A stretch of DNA of 64,000 bases, taken from positions 5,598,501-5,662,500 of the forward strand of contig NZ_CP088285.1 of NCBI RefSeq assembly GCF_011516645.4, given 5' to 3'. Below the pieces are notes generated by a model. The model worked only from the letters and a program-made list of their open reading frames with translations. It was not told the origin of the DNA and did no database searches. Of this stretch, positions 52,165 through 62,046 are shown piece after piece. Source of the DNA: Bradyrhizobium septentrionale (GTDB lineage Bacteria > Pseudomonadota > Alphaproteobacteria > Rhizobiales > Xanthobacteraceae). Made by a program: the position numbers and the translations under genes. Position 1 is the first letter of the stretch, and each line of letters opens with the position of its first letter.

Positions 52165-52276
52165 CGTCGAAAAATCTGCCGGTTGAGATGTCCTTGGGCG
52201 ACCTCAGCCGCCGCCAATGATCGTGTGAGACCACGGACCTGCGGCGAATTCAAGGGATTTGGGCACTACTCCCGAA

Positions 52277-52398
52277 TCGTCATGGCCGGGCATAGCCGCC
52301 CGAAGGACGGCGTCGCTTCCGCTCGCCTATGACCCGGCCATCCATGTCTTGCGGCACACGAAGGCGTGGATGCCCGGGTCAAGCCCGGGCATGACGAG
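52277..52398. repeat. dispersed inverted repeat (GTCATGGCCGGGC type)
   Basis: Left CGTCATGGCCGGGCA and right TGCCCGGGCATGACG are complementary with one mismatch; inner stems also form. The element fills most of the gap between the DUF1499 and acyl-CoA ligase genes. Confidence 0.75.
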
Positions 52399-52407
52399 CG
52401 TTAGCTT

Positions 52408-54036
52408 TCACGCCGCCGCGGTCGGGAAGGTGTAGTCCTTGAACTGGTCGCGCAGCGCCGTCTTCAGGATCTTGCCGGTCGCGGTGTGGGGGATGCCGTC
52501 GACGAAGGCGACGTCGTCGGGCATCCACCATTTGGCGATCTTGCCGTCCATGAACTTCAGGATGTCCTCGCGCGTGGCGCTCTCGCCCTGCTTGAGCTGC
52601 ACGATCAACAGCGGCCGCTCATCCCATTTGGGGTGATGGACGCCGATCACGGCGGCTTCCGCGACCGCCGGATGGCCGACCGCGAGGTTTTCCAGATCAA
52701 TCGAGGAGATCCATTCGCCGCCGGACTTGATCACGTCCTTGGAGCGGTCGGTGATCCGCATGTAGCCGTGCTCGTCCATCGTCGAGACGTCGCCGGTGTC
52801 GAAAAAGCCCGCATCGTCGAGGATGTTGCTGTCGACCCGGAAATAGGCCTTGGCGATCGCGGGGCCGGAGACCTTGAGGCGGCCGAAGGTCTTGCCGTCC
52901 CACGGCAGCTCCTTGCCGGCATCGTCGGTGATCTTCATCTCGACGCCGAACGGCGGGTAGCCCTGGGTCTGCAGGATGTCGAGCCGCTCCTCGCCGCTGC
53001 GATCGGTGAAGGGCGGCTTCAGCGTGGCCAGCGTGCCGAGCGGGCTCATCTCGGTCATGCCCCAGGCGTGGCGCACCTGGCTGCCCATGTCGAGGAAGGC
53101 CTTGATCATCGAGCGCGGCATCGCCGAGCCGCCGCAGATCACCATCTGCAGGTCCGGCAGCTTGACGTTGTTGGCCGCCATGTATTGCAGCAGCATCAGC
53201 CACACCGTCGGCACACCCGCGGTGTGGGTGACCTTCTCGGTCGACAGCAGCTCGTAGACCGAGGCGCCGTCGAGCTTCGGGCCGGGCATCACGAGCTTGG
53301 TGCCCATCGAGGGTGCGGAGAAGGCGATGCCCCAGCTGTTGGCATGGAACAAGGGGACCACCGGAAGCATTGTGTCCGAGGCGGAGGTGCCGAGCGCGTC
53401 CTTCGAGTTGGCCATCAGCGCGTGCAACACGTTGGACCGGTGCGAATAAAGCACACCCTTGGGATCCCCCGTCGTGCCGGAGGTGTAGCACATCGCCGCG
53501 GCGGTGTTCTCATCGAAGGTCTTCCATTCGAACTTGCCGTCGGACGCCGCGATCCAGTCCTCATAGGCGACCGCGTTCTTCAGCGTGGTCTGCGGCATGT
53601 GCGCCTTGTCGGTCAGCACCACGTAGCGCTCGACGCTCGGCAGCTGGCCGGCGATCTTCTCCAGCACCGGAACGAAGGTGAGGTCGGTGATGACGATGCG
53701 GTCCTGGGCGTGGTTGACGATCCAGGCGATCTGTTCCGGAAACAGCCGCGGATTGACCGTATGGCAGATCGCGCCGATCCCCATGACGCCGTACCAGACC
53801 TCGAGGTGGCGCCAGGTGTTCCAGGCGATAGTGGCGACGCGGTCGCCGAGCTTGATGCCGTCGCGCTCCAGGCTCTGCGAAACTTTCAGCGCGCGGGCAT
53901 GGATTTCGGCGTAGGTGGTGCGATGAATCGGGCCTTCCACCGACCGCGTCACGACTTCCTGCGTGCCGTGATATTTGGCGGCGTGCTCAATAATCTTGTG
54001 GCACAGCAAGGGCCAATCTTGCATCAAACCAAGCAT
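52408..54036 (-). CDS. medium/long-chain acyl-CoA ligase
   Basis: 542-residue AMP-forming acyl-CoA synthetase. The P-loop signature is [19 protein letters not shown] (about residue 180), with [30 protein letters not shown] and the C-terminal catalytic Lys in [12 protein letters not shown]. Similar to medium-chain and methylthiopropionate ligases; the acid is not certain. GAGGAGGG upstream supports the ATG at 54036 over a TTG two codons earlier. Confidence 0.88.
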   Translation of the reverse strand: MLGLMQDWPLLCHKIIEHAAKYHGTQEVVTRSVEGPIHRTTYAEIHARALKVSQSLERDGIKLGDRVATIAWNTWRHLEVWYGVMGIGAICHTVNPRLFPEQIAWIVNHAQDRIVITDLTFVPVLEKIAGQLPSVERYVVLTDKAHMPQTTLKNAVAYEDWIAASDGKFEWKTFDENTAAAMCYTSGTTGDPKGVLYSHRSNVLHALMANSKDALGTSASDTMLPVVPLFHANSWGIAFSAPSMGTKLVMPGPKLDGASVYELLSTEKVTHTAGVPTVWLMLLQYMAANNVKLPDLQMVICGGSAMPRSMIKAFLDMGSQVRHAWGMTEMSPLGTLATLKPPFTDRSGEERLDILQTQGYPPFGVEMKITDDAGKELPWDGKTFGRLKVSGPAIAKAYFRVDSNILDDAGFFDTGDVSTMDEHGYMRITDRSKDVIKSGGEWISSIDLENLAVGHPAVAEAAVIGVHHPKWDERPLLIVQLKQGESATREDILKFMDGKIAKWWMPDDVAFVDGIPHTATGKILKTALRDQFKDYTFPTAAA

Positions 54037-54112
54037 ACGCAAATCCCTCCTCGATCCTCACGCATGATCTGTCGGCATCTTGGGCGGCCGGCAGTAAAAT
54101 CATGGAATTGAC

Positions 54113-55264
54113 ATGAACTGTAGCGCGGAGAAAGCAAGCCGAAAATGGCCTGATGGTGCGTTTCGTCGCGGCCGCGCGGCAATGGTTACCGCTGCCGCCG
54201 CGCTGCTTTGCCTTGGCATGCAAGCAGGATCCGTCGAAGCTGCCCGCCGCGCGCCAGGCTTTCCGTGGGACGATCTGTTCGGCACCAGGCCGCAGCGGCC
54301 ACACAAGACGGTCCGCCGCGCAGCAGTGCCGCTGCCGAAGCCGCGCCCGGCCGAGGCGCCAGCGGCCGCCAAGCCGCCCGCAGCTGTGACGCAGCCTCCG
54401 GCGGCACCTGCCGAGGCCGACCGGCCCAGCGAGACGGCGAAGCCGGCCGAAGTCGCCAAACCGGCCGAGCCCGCCGCGCCGCAGCTGTCGGCCTGCCGGC
54501 AGGCCCTCACCGAGGAGATCGCGATCGCGCCGAGCATTCCCGACATCCATGGCGCCGGGGGCTGCGGCGGCGAGGATCTGGTGCGGCTGGAGGCGATCGT
54601 GCTGCCCGACAGGCGCAAGGTCGCGGTCCAGCCCGCGGCGATCCTTCGCTGCAAGATGGCCGCAGCGGTCGTCGACTGGGTCCGCACCGATATCGCGCCG
54701 CTGGCGCAGAGCCTTGGCGGCGGGATCAGCAATCTCGACAATTTCGACTCGTTCGAGTGCCGCGGCCGCAATCGCATCGCCGGTGCCCAGCTCTCCGAGC
54801 ACGGCCGCGCCAATGCGCTCGATGTGCGCGCGTTCGGTCTCGCCAACGGCAAGTCGATCTCGCTGACCGACCGCAGCGTTGCGCGCGACCTGCGCGAGAC
54901 CGTGCTGCATTCGGTCTGCGCCCGCTTCTCCACCGTGCTCGGCCCGGGCTCGGACTGGTACCACGAGGACCATGTCCATCTCGACCTGATTGAGCGTCGC
55001 AACAATTACCGGATCTGCCAGTGGAACGTGTACGACCCGCTACCGCAGACCGCGCCGCTGTTGCCGGCCGAGCGCCCCGAAGAGGCGCCGCCGCGCGCGG
55101 TCGCGTCCAAAACCGATGCGTCAAAGGCGGACGGAGCCAAACCCGACCGTGGCAAGGCTGATGAGCCGGGTGCCGCGAAACCAAATGATGCCGCTGCTCC
55201 CGATAGCGCCGCGGAGACCAAGCCGCAGCCAACAAAAAAGCGCCGGCAAAGCCGGCGCCTTTGA
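54113..55264 (+). CDS. extensin-like C-terminal domain protein (LAS-type peptidase fold)
   Basis: 383 residues: an N-terminal hydrophobic segment (about 24-42), a Pro/Ala-rich spacer (about 60-125), the extensin-like C-terminal domain (about 125-305) with CRGRNRIAGAQLSEHGRANALDVRAF and the metal-site SDWYHEDHVHLDL, then a low-complexity Lys/Ala/Pro tail. The fold is that of D-Ala-D-Ala carboxypeptidase-type zinc enzymes, so a cell-wall role is likely. The last codons form one arm of a terminator. Confidence 0.85.
   Translation: MNCSAEKASRKWPDGAFRRGRAAMVTAAAALLCLGMQAGSVEAARRAPGFPWDDLFGTRPQRPHKTVRRAAVPLPKPRPAEAPAAAKPPAAVTQPPAAPAEADRPSETAKPAEVAKPAEPAAPQLSACRQALTEEIAIAPSIPDIHGAGGCGGEDLVRLEAIVLPDRRKVAVQPAAILRCKMAAAVVDWVRTDIAPLAQSLGGGISNLDNFDSFECRGRNRIAGAQLSEHGRANALDVRAFGLANGKSISLTDRSVARDLRETVLHSVCARFSTVLGPGSDWYHEDHVHLDLIERRNNYRICQWNVYDPLPQTAPLLPAERPEEAPPRAVASKTDASKADGAKPDRGKADEPGAAKPNDAAAPDSAAETKPQPTKKRRQSRRL
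55234..55263. terminator. bidirectional terminator overlapping a gene end
   Basis: AAAAAA, then GCGCCGGC - AAA - GCCGGCGC, then CTTT. Arms are 8 bases with A-run on one side and short T-run on the other. It covers the last codons of the extensin-like gene and serves the convergent L,D-transpeptidase gene too. Confidence 0.82.
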
Positions 55265-55287
55265 TCGCGATTGCGACGTGATTGGGA

Positions 55288-55962
55288 TCAGTAGGTCGTG
55301 CCGCCGGCACCCTGCAGCGCCATCTGCGGCTTGTAGGGCGAGTCGCCGTGCTTCGGCTCCAGCACCACGACGATGGTGCCGAGCTTGACGCGGCCGTAGA
55401 GGTCGATGACGTCCTCATTGGTCATGCGGATGCAGCCCGAGGAGATCGACGAGCCGATGTATTCCGGCTGGTTGGTGCCGTGGATGCGGAACAGCGTGTC
55501 CTTGCCGCCCGAATAGAGATACATCGCGCGCGAGCCCATCGGATTGTCCGGGCCCGGTGCCACGAAGGTCGGCACGCCGAGCCGCGAGATTTCGCCGGGG
55601 GTCGGGTGCCAGGCCGGCCATTCGGTCATGCTGCCGACCTTGGCAATGCCGGACCAGGCCATGGCCTCTTCGCCGACGGTGATGCCGTAGCGGATCGCCT
55701 TGCCGTCGTTCATTACGTAGTAGAGGTAATGGTTGTCGGAATCGACCACGATCGAGCCGGGGGCTTCCTTGCGGTGATACTCGACGATCGCGCGGCGGAA
55801 CGGCTCGGCCACCGGGGTCTTGACGTAGGTGGTCTTGGCCAGGAGTTCCTTGTCACGCGGCTTGAAGTTCGCGGTATTGGTTGCCTCAAAGGTCGTGGCC
55901 TGCATGCAACCCGACAACATCAGACCTGCGGCCAGGATTCCAAAGGTAACTTTGAACGACAT
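55288..55962 (-). CDS. L,D-transpeptidase (YkuD/ErfK) lipoprotein
   Basis: 224 residues. Signal with lipobox LMLSGC (Cys19), so it is probably a lipoprotein. The YkuD domain (about 70-205) contains the catalytic motif HGTN...SSGCIRMTNEDV with the active Cys, preceded by GSRAMYLYSGG. L,D-transpeptidases make 3-3 peptidoglycan cross-links or attach proteins to the wall or outer membrane. It converges with another cell-wall gene. Confidence 0.9.
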   Translation of the reverse strand: MSFKVTFGILAAGLMLSGCMQATTFEATNTANFKPRDKELLAKTTYVKTPVAEPFRRAIVEYHRKEAPGSIVVDSDNHYLYYVMNDGKAIRYGITVGEEAMAWSGIAKVGSMTEWPAWHPTPGEISRLGVPTFVAPGPDNPMGSRAMYLYSGGKDTLFRIHGTNQPEYIGSSISSGCIRMTNEDVIDLYGRVKLGTIVVVLEPKHGDSPYKPQMALQGAGGTTY

Positions 55963-56324
55963 GATTACATTCCAATCGAAAATCCGCGTCTCAAAGCGTC
56001 AAAAATGCGCCCAAAACGCCACGATTCCATGAAGGGCATTATTGCCGAAACCTGCCATTATTCCCAGACTTTAGATGCCTTTCCCGCATCGCGGGACGTC
56101 GTCTGTGGCTTTTTTGCCGCAAGTGTTCTGGCGCGGGACTGGTTTTTGTGCAAACAGGCAACGGTCACCGAGTCGAAGCCGCGTCGCGTCACATTCACCG
56201 CCACTTGGCCGCCACAAAGATGGACGCCCGGTTAATGCCCCGGTCATGAAGCGCCAGCCAGAATCGCGCTAAGTCGGCGGGTCCTGCCAGCCCTGTTTGC
56301 CAGCCCTGTTTCTTGGAGTTCCTG
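55963..56324. other. 362-base intergenic region
   Basis: No convincing gene. It carries promoters for two divergent genes (L,D-transpeptidase and corA). Near its right end GCCAGCCCTGTTT is present twice in tandem (56286-56298 and 56299-56311), immediately ahead of the corA ribosome site. Confidence 0.55.
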
Positions 56325-57302
56325 ATGCTGTCGGCGTTCGTTCCTTCCGATTTCTCCCTCAAGAAGGCCGCCATCACCGACCTGGCGTCGTTGCCCGAGG
56401 GCGCGGTCTGGGTCGATCTGGTGAATCCGACCGTTGAGGAGGACCGGGCCGTCGAGAAGCTGGCGGGGATCGCGGTTCCGACCCGGGAAGACATGCAGGA
56501 GATCGAGATCTCCAGCCGTCTCTATATCGAGAACAGCGCGCGCTACATGACCGCGACGCTGATGTGCCAATCCGACACCGACATGCCGCGCACCACGGCG
56601 GTCACCTTCATCCTGACCGGCCATCGCCTGGTCACCGTGCGCTACGACCTGCCGAAGCCGTTCGCGTTGGTCGAGAACAAGCTGGCGCGCGCTTGCGCCC
56701 CCAGCATCACCGGCGAGCAGGTGCTGATGGAACTCTTGGACGCGGTGATCGACCGTTGCGCCGACATTCTGGAGCGCTGCGGGGCCGACATCGACCAGGT
56801 CTCCCATGACATCTTCGAGCCGGAGAGCGAGCGCCACGGCCACGCCAAGCAATATTCGCAGATTCTGATCACGATCGGCCGCAAGGGCGACCTGACCTCG
56901 AAGGTCCGCGAAAGCCTGGTCTCGATCGGCCGCCTCGTCACCTTCCTCTCCGCAATCGTGGAAGGGGTGAAATGGTCCAAGGACATGCGCGAGCAGCTCA
57001 AGACCATGCAGCGTGACGTCGCCTCACTGACCGACCACGCGTCCTATCTTTCCAACAAGATCACCTTCGTGCTCGACGCCATGCTCGGCGTGGTCAATCT
57101 GGAACAGAACAACATCATCAAGCTGTTCTCGGTGATGGCTGTTGTCCTGATGCCGCCAACGCTGATTGCCTCGATCTACGGCATGAATTTCAAGATCATG
57201 CCGGAACTCGAGTGGACGCACGGCTATCCGTTCGCGCTGGTGCTGATGCTGTTCGCGGCGATCGTGCCGTACTGGATTTTCAGGTGGAAGAAGTGGCTGT
57301 AG
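56325..57302 (+). CDS. corA: CorA-family magnesium/divalent metal transporter
   Basis: 325-residue CorA channel. Long cytosolic N-terminal domain, a helix leading to the first membrane span (about 262-282) and the conserved SIYGMNFKIMPEL with the GMN selectivity motif; second span at the C-terminus, ending in IFRWKKWL. GGAG lies six bases before the ATG at 56325. Confidence 0.92.
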   Translation: MLSAFVPSDFSLKKAAITDLASLPEGAVWVDLVNPTVEEDRAVEKLAGIAVPTREDMQEIEISSRLYIENSARYMTATLMCQSDTDMPRTTAVTFILTGHRLVTVRYDLPKPFALVENKLARACAPSITGEQVLMELLDAVIDRCADILERCGADIDQVSHDIFEPESERHGHAKQYSQILITIGRKGDLTSKVRESLVSIGRLVTFLSAIVEGVKWSKDMREQLKTMQRDVASLTDHASYLSNKITFVLDAMLGVVNLEQNNIIKLFSVMAVVLMPPTLIASIYGMNFKIMPELEWTHGYPFALVLMLFAAIVPYWIFRWKKWL

Positions 57303-57441
57303 GCCTGTTTTTCAAGAGCACGCGTCGCATTTTGGGATTCGGGCAACTGCCTTATTTCCTCTGCTAAAATTTGAGTGTTGCGCTGAACGTTTGGGCCAAA
57401 CTTGTCTGCGATAACGCCCACCTCGAAGCCGGAGGAGAGCA

Positions 57442-57660
57442 ATGGTTGAGAAGATCATAACGCCACGGCGTAACGTCATCGACTTTGCGCGCTATCAACA
57501 GGACCGCGCAGCAGGCAAGGTGCAGGCGATCTCGCCGGCACTTTGCCGTTACTGTGGCGCTGCGTTGCTGGATGGCGAGGACGAAGACGATTGCTCCAGC
57601 GCGTTGAACGACATCGCGCTGCAGCCTGAGAAGAAGTCGCGTCGGTTTTACGCCGACTAG
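57442..57660 (+). CDS. small hypothetical protein with CxxC
   Basis: 72 residues, no signal. The middle reads ALCRYCGAALLDGEDEDDC, a CxxC with one later Cys, which could bind a metal. A strong GGAGGAG site precedes the ATG. Family unknown to me; probably a real gene by ribosome site and codon use. Confidence 0.6.
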   Translation: MVEKIITPRRNVIDFARYQQDRAAGKVQAISPALCRYCGAALLDGEDEDDCSSALNDIALQPEKKSRRFYAD

Positions 57661-57795
57661 AGGCCGAAGCCTCGGAGGCAGAAGCCTCGTTTGCCTTGTT
57701 ACGCCTGCAAGTGAAGCAATCCCAAAGTGACGGCCGCGGCGGCGGCCGGGATCGCCTCGAAACTTCCTTCGCCGAAATAACGGCTCATCCCAGGC

Positions 57796-58548
57796 TCAGA
57801 CGTGCTGACCACCGTTAATGTGGATTTCCGCACCGTTCACGTAAGAGCTGGTCTCCGTACAGAGAACGTAAATGATCTTGGCGACCTCGTCCGGCGTGCC
57901 GAGGCGATGCATCGGGATTTGCTGATCGACGATCTTCTCGGTGCCCGGCGACAGGATCGAGGTGTCGATCTCGCCCGGTGCGATCGAATTGACGCGGACG
58001 CCGACGCGGCCGAAGTCGGATGCCATTTCCCGCGTCAATGATGCCAGCGCGGCTTTCGAGGTCGCATAGGCAACGCCGGCGAACGGATGCACGCGGGAGC
58101 CTGCGATCGAGGTGACGTTCACCACTGCGCCCCTGGCGTGCTTGAGCTCGTCGATCAGTCCGCGGGCCAGCATGATCGGCGCGAAGAAGTTGACGCGAAA
58201 CACGTGCAGCCATGTCTCGATATCGGTGTCCATGGTCCCGAGCCGCGCGCCGCCCGGCCCCTTCGGCGAGATCGCGGCATTGTTGACCAGCGCGTGCAAC
58301 TCGTCGTTCACCAGCCGTTTGCGGATCTCGGAGATGGCGCGAACCGTGTCGTCATGATCGCCGAAATCGACCTCGATGTGATCTTCCGGTCCCGCGCCCC
58401 AGGGGCAGACTTCCGGAAATGCATGCCGTGAGCAGGTGATGACGCGCCAGCCGGCGGAAGCAAACCGGATCGCGGTGGCGTGGCCGATGCCGCGGCTGGC
58501 ACCGGTAAGGAGCAGGGTACGGCGCGGCGCGTTGGAAGGAGGGGACAT
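57796..58548 (-). CDS. short-chain dehydrogenase/reductase
   Basis: 250-residue SDR with standard motifs: cofactor loop TGASRGIGHATA, NNAAIS, Ser in VVNVTSIAGSR, YATSK (Tyr-x3-Lys) and a C-terminal INGGQHV. Similar to 3-oxoacyl-reductases; real substrate unknown. 21 bases after the pdxH stop on the same strand, so possibly co-transcribed. Confidence 0.9.
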   Translation of the reverse strand: MSPPSNAPRRTLLLTGASRGIGHATAIRFASAGWRVITCSRHAFPEVCPWGAGPEDHIEVDFGDHDDTVRAISEIRKRLVNDELHALVNNAAISPKGPGGARLGTMDTDIETWLHVFRVNFFAPIMLARGLIDELKHARGAVVNVTSIAGSRVHPFAGVAYATSKAALASLTREMASDFGRVGVRVNSIAPGEIDTSILSPGTEKIVDQQIPMHRLGTPDEVAKIIYVLCTETSSYVNGAEIHINGGQHV

Positions 58549-58569
58549 GGTGTCTTTCAGGCTGTCGTA

Positions 58570-59211
58570 TCAAGGATAGAGCCGCACCTTCGACCAAGCG
58601 CGGCCGGCGCCGTCGCGGCGGAATTCGATGCGGTCGTGCAGGCGGAACGGGCGGTCGTGCCAGAACTCGAAGCGCTGCGGCGTGATCCGCCAGCCGCTCC
58701 AGCCCGGCGGACGCGGCACCTCGCCGATCATGTATTTCGCGCCGGCCTTGGCGATCGCCTGCTCGAAGGCGAAGCGGCTCTCCAGGGGCTGCGACTGCTT
58801 GCTGGCCCAGGCGCCGATCTGCGCCTGTTTCGGCCTTGTGGCGAAATAGGCGTCGGCCTCGGCATCGGTCACCGGCGTGACCGGCCCCCGGATGCGCACC
58901 TGACGGCGCAGAGATTTCCAGTGGAATAGTAAAGCGGCCTTAGGATTTGCGGCCAATTCGCGGCCCTTGGCGCTCGCAATGTGGCTGTAGAACACGAAAC
59001 CGTCGGCGTCGAAGCCCTTCATCAGCACCATCCGCACGTCCGGCAGTCCGTCGGCGTCGACGGTCGCGAGCGCCATCGCGTTCGGATCGTTCGGCTCGGA
59101 CTTGACCGCTTCCGCAAACCATTCGCCGAACAGGGCAAACGGCTCCTCCGCCGCGGTGAAATCACCCGATGTTAACGGTGCCGGGTGTTTGATGGAGGTC
59201 GTGTCGGTCAT
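58570..59211 (-). CDS. pdxH: pyridoxamine 5'-phosphate oxidase
   Basis: 213-residue FMN enzyme making pyridoxal 5'-phosphate. Features: [42 protein letters not shown], the [11 protein letters not shown] segment and C-terminal [27 protein letters not shown]...RLYP. The Met at 59211 gives the family start; a Met seven codons earlier is possible. Confidence 0.93.
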   Translation of the reverse strand: MTDTTSIKHPAPLTSGDFTAAEEPFALFGEWFAEAVKSEPNDPNAMALATVDADGLPDVRMVLMKGFDADGFVFYSHIASAKGRELAANPKAALLFHWKSLRRQVRIRGPVTPVTDAEADAYFATRPKQAQIGAWASKQSQPLESRFAFEQAIAKAGAKYMIGEVPRPPGWSGWRITPQRFEFWHDRPFRLHDRIEFRRDGAGRAWSKVRLYP

Positions 59212-59238
59212 GTCAGGAGTCCCGATTTGCATCCGCCC

Positions 59239-59727
59239 GTGTCCGAGAGCGCGCTACTGGCCCTATATAGGGCATGGGGGCGCGTTGGCCTATCGGCGAT
59301 CCATCCCGCGGGCGCGGTGGTGACATTGATTCTGATCGGCGTTGGCGCCAGCGGCTGCAGCCTGTCGCGCAGCGATGCTTTCGCCAAGATGGACGACAAG
59401 GATGTGACTGGTGCGATCAGCCCGACCCAGGTCAGCGCGGCGATGCCGACCGAGAGCGATCTCGCCTTCGCCCGCAATGCGGCTTCCGACGTGCTGACCA
59501 AGGGCGACAAGGATTCCAGCCAGTCCTGGGAAAACCCCGAGACGGGTGCGCGCGGCTCGGTGACGCCGCTGGCCCAGGCCTATTCGGGCGAGGACGGCAA
59601 GACGTGCCGGGACTTCCTCGCGAGCTATGTCAATGGAGTCACCGAGAGCTGGCTACAGGGCGCCGCCTGTAAGGGTGGACAAGGACGGTGGGAAATCCAT
59701 AACCTGAAGCCGTGGAGAAAGTCCTGA
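59239..59727 (+). CDS. RT0821/Lpp0805-type surface lipoprotein
   Basis: About 162 residues with a hydrophobic segment ending in the lipobox-like GVGASGC, then a soluble domain with [36 protein letters not shown] and [12 protein letters not shown]...[11 protein letters not shown]. This matches the RT0821/Lpp0805 family of surface proteins. The GTG at 59239 avoids overlap with the divergent pdxH; an earlier ATG at 59185 would overlap it. Start uncertain. Confidence 0.7.
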   Translation: MSESALLALYRAWGRVGLSAIHPAGAVVTLILIGVGASGCSLSRSDAFAKMDDKDVTGAISPTQVSAAMPTESDLAFARNAASDVLTKGDKDSSQSWENPETGARGSVTPLAQAYSGEDGKTCRDFLASYVNGVTESWLQGAACKGGQGRWEIHNLKPWRKS

Positions 59728-59861
59728 GAGTTCCGGCAGAAGCCGGCCGATAATGGATGGGCGCTAGTTGCAAAAATGCCACTGAGCCCCCACATGAAGG
59801 TAAAGTGGGCCCCGATGGGTTCCATCCAGGACTGATTTTTCCCGTGAAGGAGACGTGACGG

Positions 59862-60824
59862 ATGCGCGACCCCTATGAGGTCTTGGGGGTGCAGCGGAGC
59901 GCCAGCGCTGCGACGATCAAGAGCGCCTATCGCAAGCTCGCCAAGAAGCATCACCCTGACAATAACAAGAACGACCCGAAGGCGGCCGCCCGCTTTGCGG
60001 AGATCAACACGGCCAACGAGATCGTCGGCGACGAGGACAAGCGCAAGCAGTTCGACCGCGGCGAGATCGATGCCGAAGGCAAGCCGCGCTTCCAGGGTTT
60101 CCCAGGCGGCGGCGCCGGCGGCCGTACCGGTCCGGGCGGCTTCGAATACAGCTTCCGCGGCGGACCCGGCGGCGGTGTGGGCGGCGGCAGCTTCGAGGAC
60201 ATCCTCAACAGCATGTTCGGCAACGCCGCGCGCGGCGGCGGTGGTGGTGGCCGTGCCGGGCGGTCCAGTCCGTTTGAGTTCGACGGCGGCGGGGTCGGGG
60301 TCGACCTCGATCTTTCGGTCGCCATGACGGTGTCGCTGGAGGAGTCGGTCAGGGGCGGCGACAAGCGCGTCCGCCTGCCGACCGGCCGCGAGCTCAACGT
60401 CAAGATTCCCGCCGGCGTGACCGCCGGGCAGCAGATCCGGCTGAAGGGGCAGGGCGAGACCGCTCAGGGCCACCCGCCCGGCGATCTGCTGATCACGATC
60501 TCGATCGCGCCACATCCGTTCTTCAAGATCGACGGCAACGATCTCAGGATCGATCTGCCGGTGACGCTCTACGAGGCGGTGCTGGGTGGCAAGGTCCGGG
60601 TGCCGACCCTCGGCAGCGCGGTCGAACTGTCGATCCCGAAAAACACCTCCAGCGGCCGCACTTTCCGCCTCAAGGGCAAGGGGCTGTCGAAGGCGGGTGT
60701 ATCAGGCGATCTCTATGTCACGACCCGGATCATCCTTCCCGACGGGAACGATGCCGAGCTTGAGGCATTGATGCAGACGTGGCGGGATCGAAACCCCTAT
60801 AATCCGCGCAGCGATCTCGGCTGA
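59862..60824 (+). CDS. DnaJ/CbpA-type co-chaperone
   Basis: 320 residues. J domain at residues 1-65 with the HPD motif (KKHHPDNNK), a Gly-rich linker (about 80-140), then the DnaJ C-terminal substrate domains (about 145-310). The zinc-finger cysteines of true DnaJ are absent, so it is a CbpA-like co-chaperone that stimulates DnaK. AAGGAGA is located ahead of the ATG. Confidence 0.88.
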   Translation: MRDPYEVLGVQRSASAATIKSAYRKLAKKHHPDNNKNDPKAAARFAEINTANEIVGDEDKRKQFDRGEIDAEGKPRFQGFPGGGAGGRTGPGGFEYSFRGGPGGGVGGGSFEDILNSMFGNAARGGGGGGRAGRSSPFEFDGGGVGVDLDLSVAMTVSLEESVRGGDKRVRLPTGRELNVKIPAGVTAGQQIRLKGQGETAQGHPPGDLLITISIAPHPFFKIDGNDLRIDLPVTLYEAVLGGKVRVPTLGSAVELSIPKNTSSGRTFRLKGKGLSKAGVSGDLYVTTRIILPDGNDAELEALMQTWRDRNPYNPRSDLG

Positions 60825-61215
60825 CCGCCGATAACGCGCCCCAACGACGCGACGAAGACGCGAAACTGCACCTACCCCGGACTCTATCGGGGTAGACGCG
60901 GGCGTTGCGAGCGGGTCAAACAATGACCGGCCGCCGGAGATCCGGGTTTTGCGGCGCGCAGACCGGATGGCGGAAAAGGAGTGCGGCCTCGAGAGGGGGA
61001 CCAGCGCGGTACCAAACCCCAATCGAGGCCGCGTGCGCCGATCGGCGGATCGGGCGCGGATCATCTTCGCGTGAATATCCGGTGCGATAATGAGACGCCG
61101 CAATGACGCGAATCGAAATTTTCAATGTCGGAATTGGGACGCCGGGTGAGGCCGGATTCACTTTCCCGCCATGACGCAGTTTGCGCGGAAATTTCTTCCG
61201 TAGAATTACGGAAGA
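60825..61215. other. 391-base intergenic region
   Basis: No gene seen. A hairpin CTACCCCG (60872-60879), eight-base loop, CGGGGTAG (60888-60895) follows the dnaJ-like gene; without a T-run it is only a possible terminator. The rest shows no clear signal. Confidence 0.5.
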
Positions 61216-61980
61216 TCAGCCGCCGTTCTTCTCCATCTGATCGTAGATGGCCTGCGCGACCTGGGTCAGGCGGCTGCGGTCGGTGCCGCCGCTGACGACA
61301 TAGGCGACGCCGCGATCAGCCCAGAACAGCGCGCCGTCGCTGCCCTGGACGGCATAGCGCATCTGGGTCGCATCGGTCTTCGCCTTGGCGGTGTAGACCG
61401 TGAAGCGCTCGCCGGACGTGCTCTCATACATCAGGAACGACGCCGGCCCGCTCGGCCCCGGCAGCAGGCGGCCGCCGACCAGCTTCAGCCCGGTGAGCTC
61501 CGGCGCGCGGACGTCCCAGCCGCAGCGCTTGGTCAGCCATTGCTGCAGGTGGTCGCGTTCGCTGCCGGGCACCTCGACCGGGTGACGGACCTCGACCACG
61601 TAGAGCCGGTGCGCATCGAGCGCATCGACCGTGAAGCTCTGGAAGGCCGACGGCGTCGCCGCCGCGCCGTGCGCGATCCAGCCGACGCCGCCGCCGGCGA
61701 TGAAGGCGGCCAGCGTTGCCGCCACCGCGCCATAGACCCAGCGGCGCGGCTGGCGCACCAGCCGCTCGAGCTCGAGCCGCTTCGGCACCGCCTCGTCCAG
61801 CACGGTGTCGTAGCGCGCATGCAGCCTCTCGGCCATTGCGCGCCATGACTGCACCCGCGCCGCGTCGTCAGGATGCGTGGCGAGCCACGCCTCGACATCG
61901 CCGCGGCGTTCGGCCGGCAGCTCATTGTCGACGTAAGCGTGCAGCTCGTCTTCGGTGACGGGGATGTTCGGGTCGGTCAT
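61216..61980 (-). CDS. membrane anti-sigma factor
   Basis: 254 residues. N-terminal zinc-finger-like anti-sigma segment (about 1-60; ELHAYVDNELPAERRGDVEAWL) without the full His-Cys-Cys set, one membrane span at about 88-110, and a periplasmic domain. It lies 66 bases downstream of an ECF sigma gene on the same strand, the classical arrangement in which it holds that sigma factor inactive. Confidence 0.85.
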   Translation of the reverse strand: MTDPNIPVTEDELHAYVDNELPAERRGDVEAWLATHPDDAARVQSWRAMAERLHARYDTVLDEAVPKRLELERLVRQPRRWVYGAVAATLAAFIAGGGVGWIAHGAAATPSAFQSFTVDALDAHRLYVVEVRHPVEVPGSERDHLQQWLTKRCGWDVRAPELTGLKLVGGRLLPGPSGPASFLMYESTSGERFTVYTAKAKTDATQMRYAVQGSDGALFWADRGVAYVVSGGTDRSRLTQVAQAIYDQMEKNGG

Positions 61981-62046
61981 ATCATTCGTCTCTGCCAAAT
62001 CCTGTTCGAAAACCGTTCGTCGTAACGCCTGCTGTTGCGCAGCCTA

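Noticed and set aside
52486..54111. A 541-codon plus frame opposite the acyl-CoA ligase.
   Set aside because: Antisense to a gene with all family motifs; His/Arg-rich translation is typical of a shadow.
60872..60895. Hairpin after the dnaJ-like gene as a definite terminator.
   Set aside because: No T-run and an eight-base loop; kept only as a possible hairpin in the gap entry.
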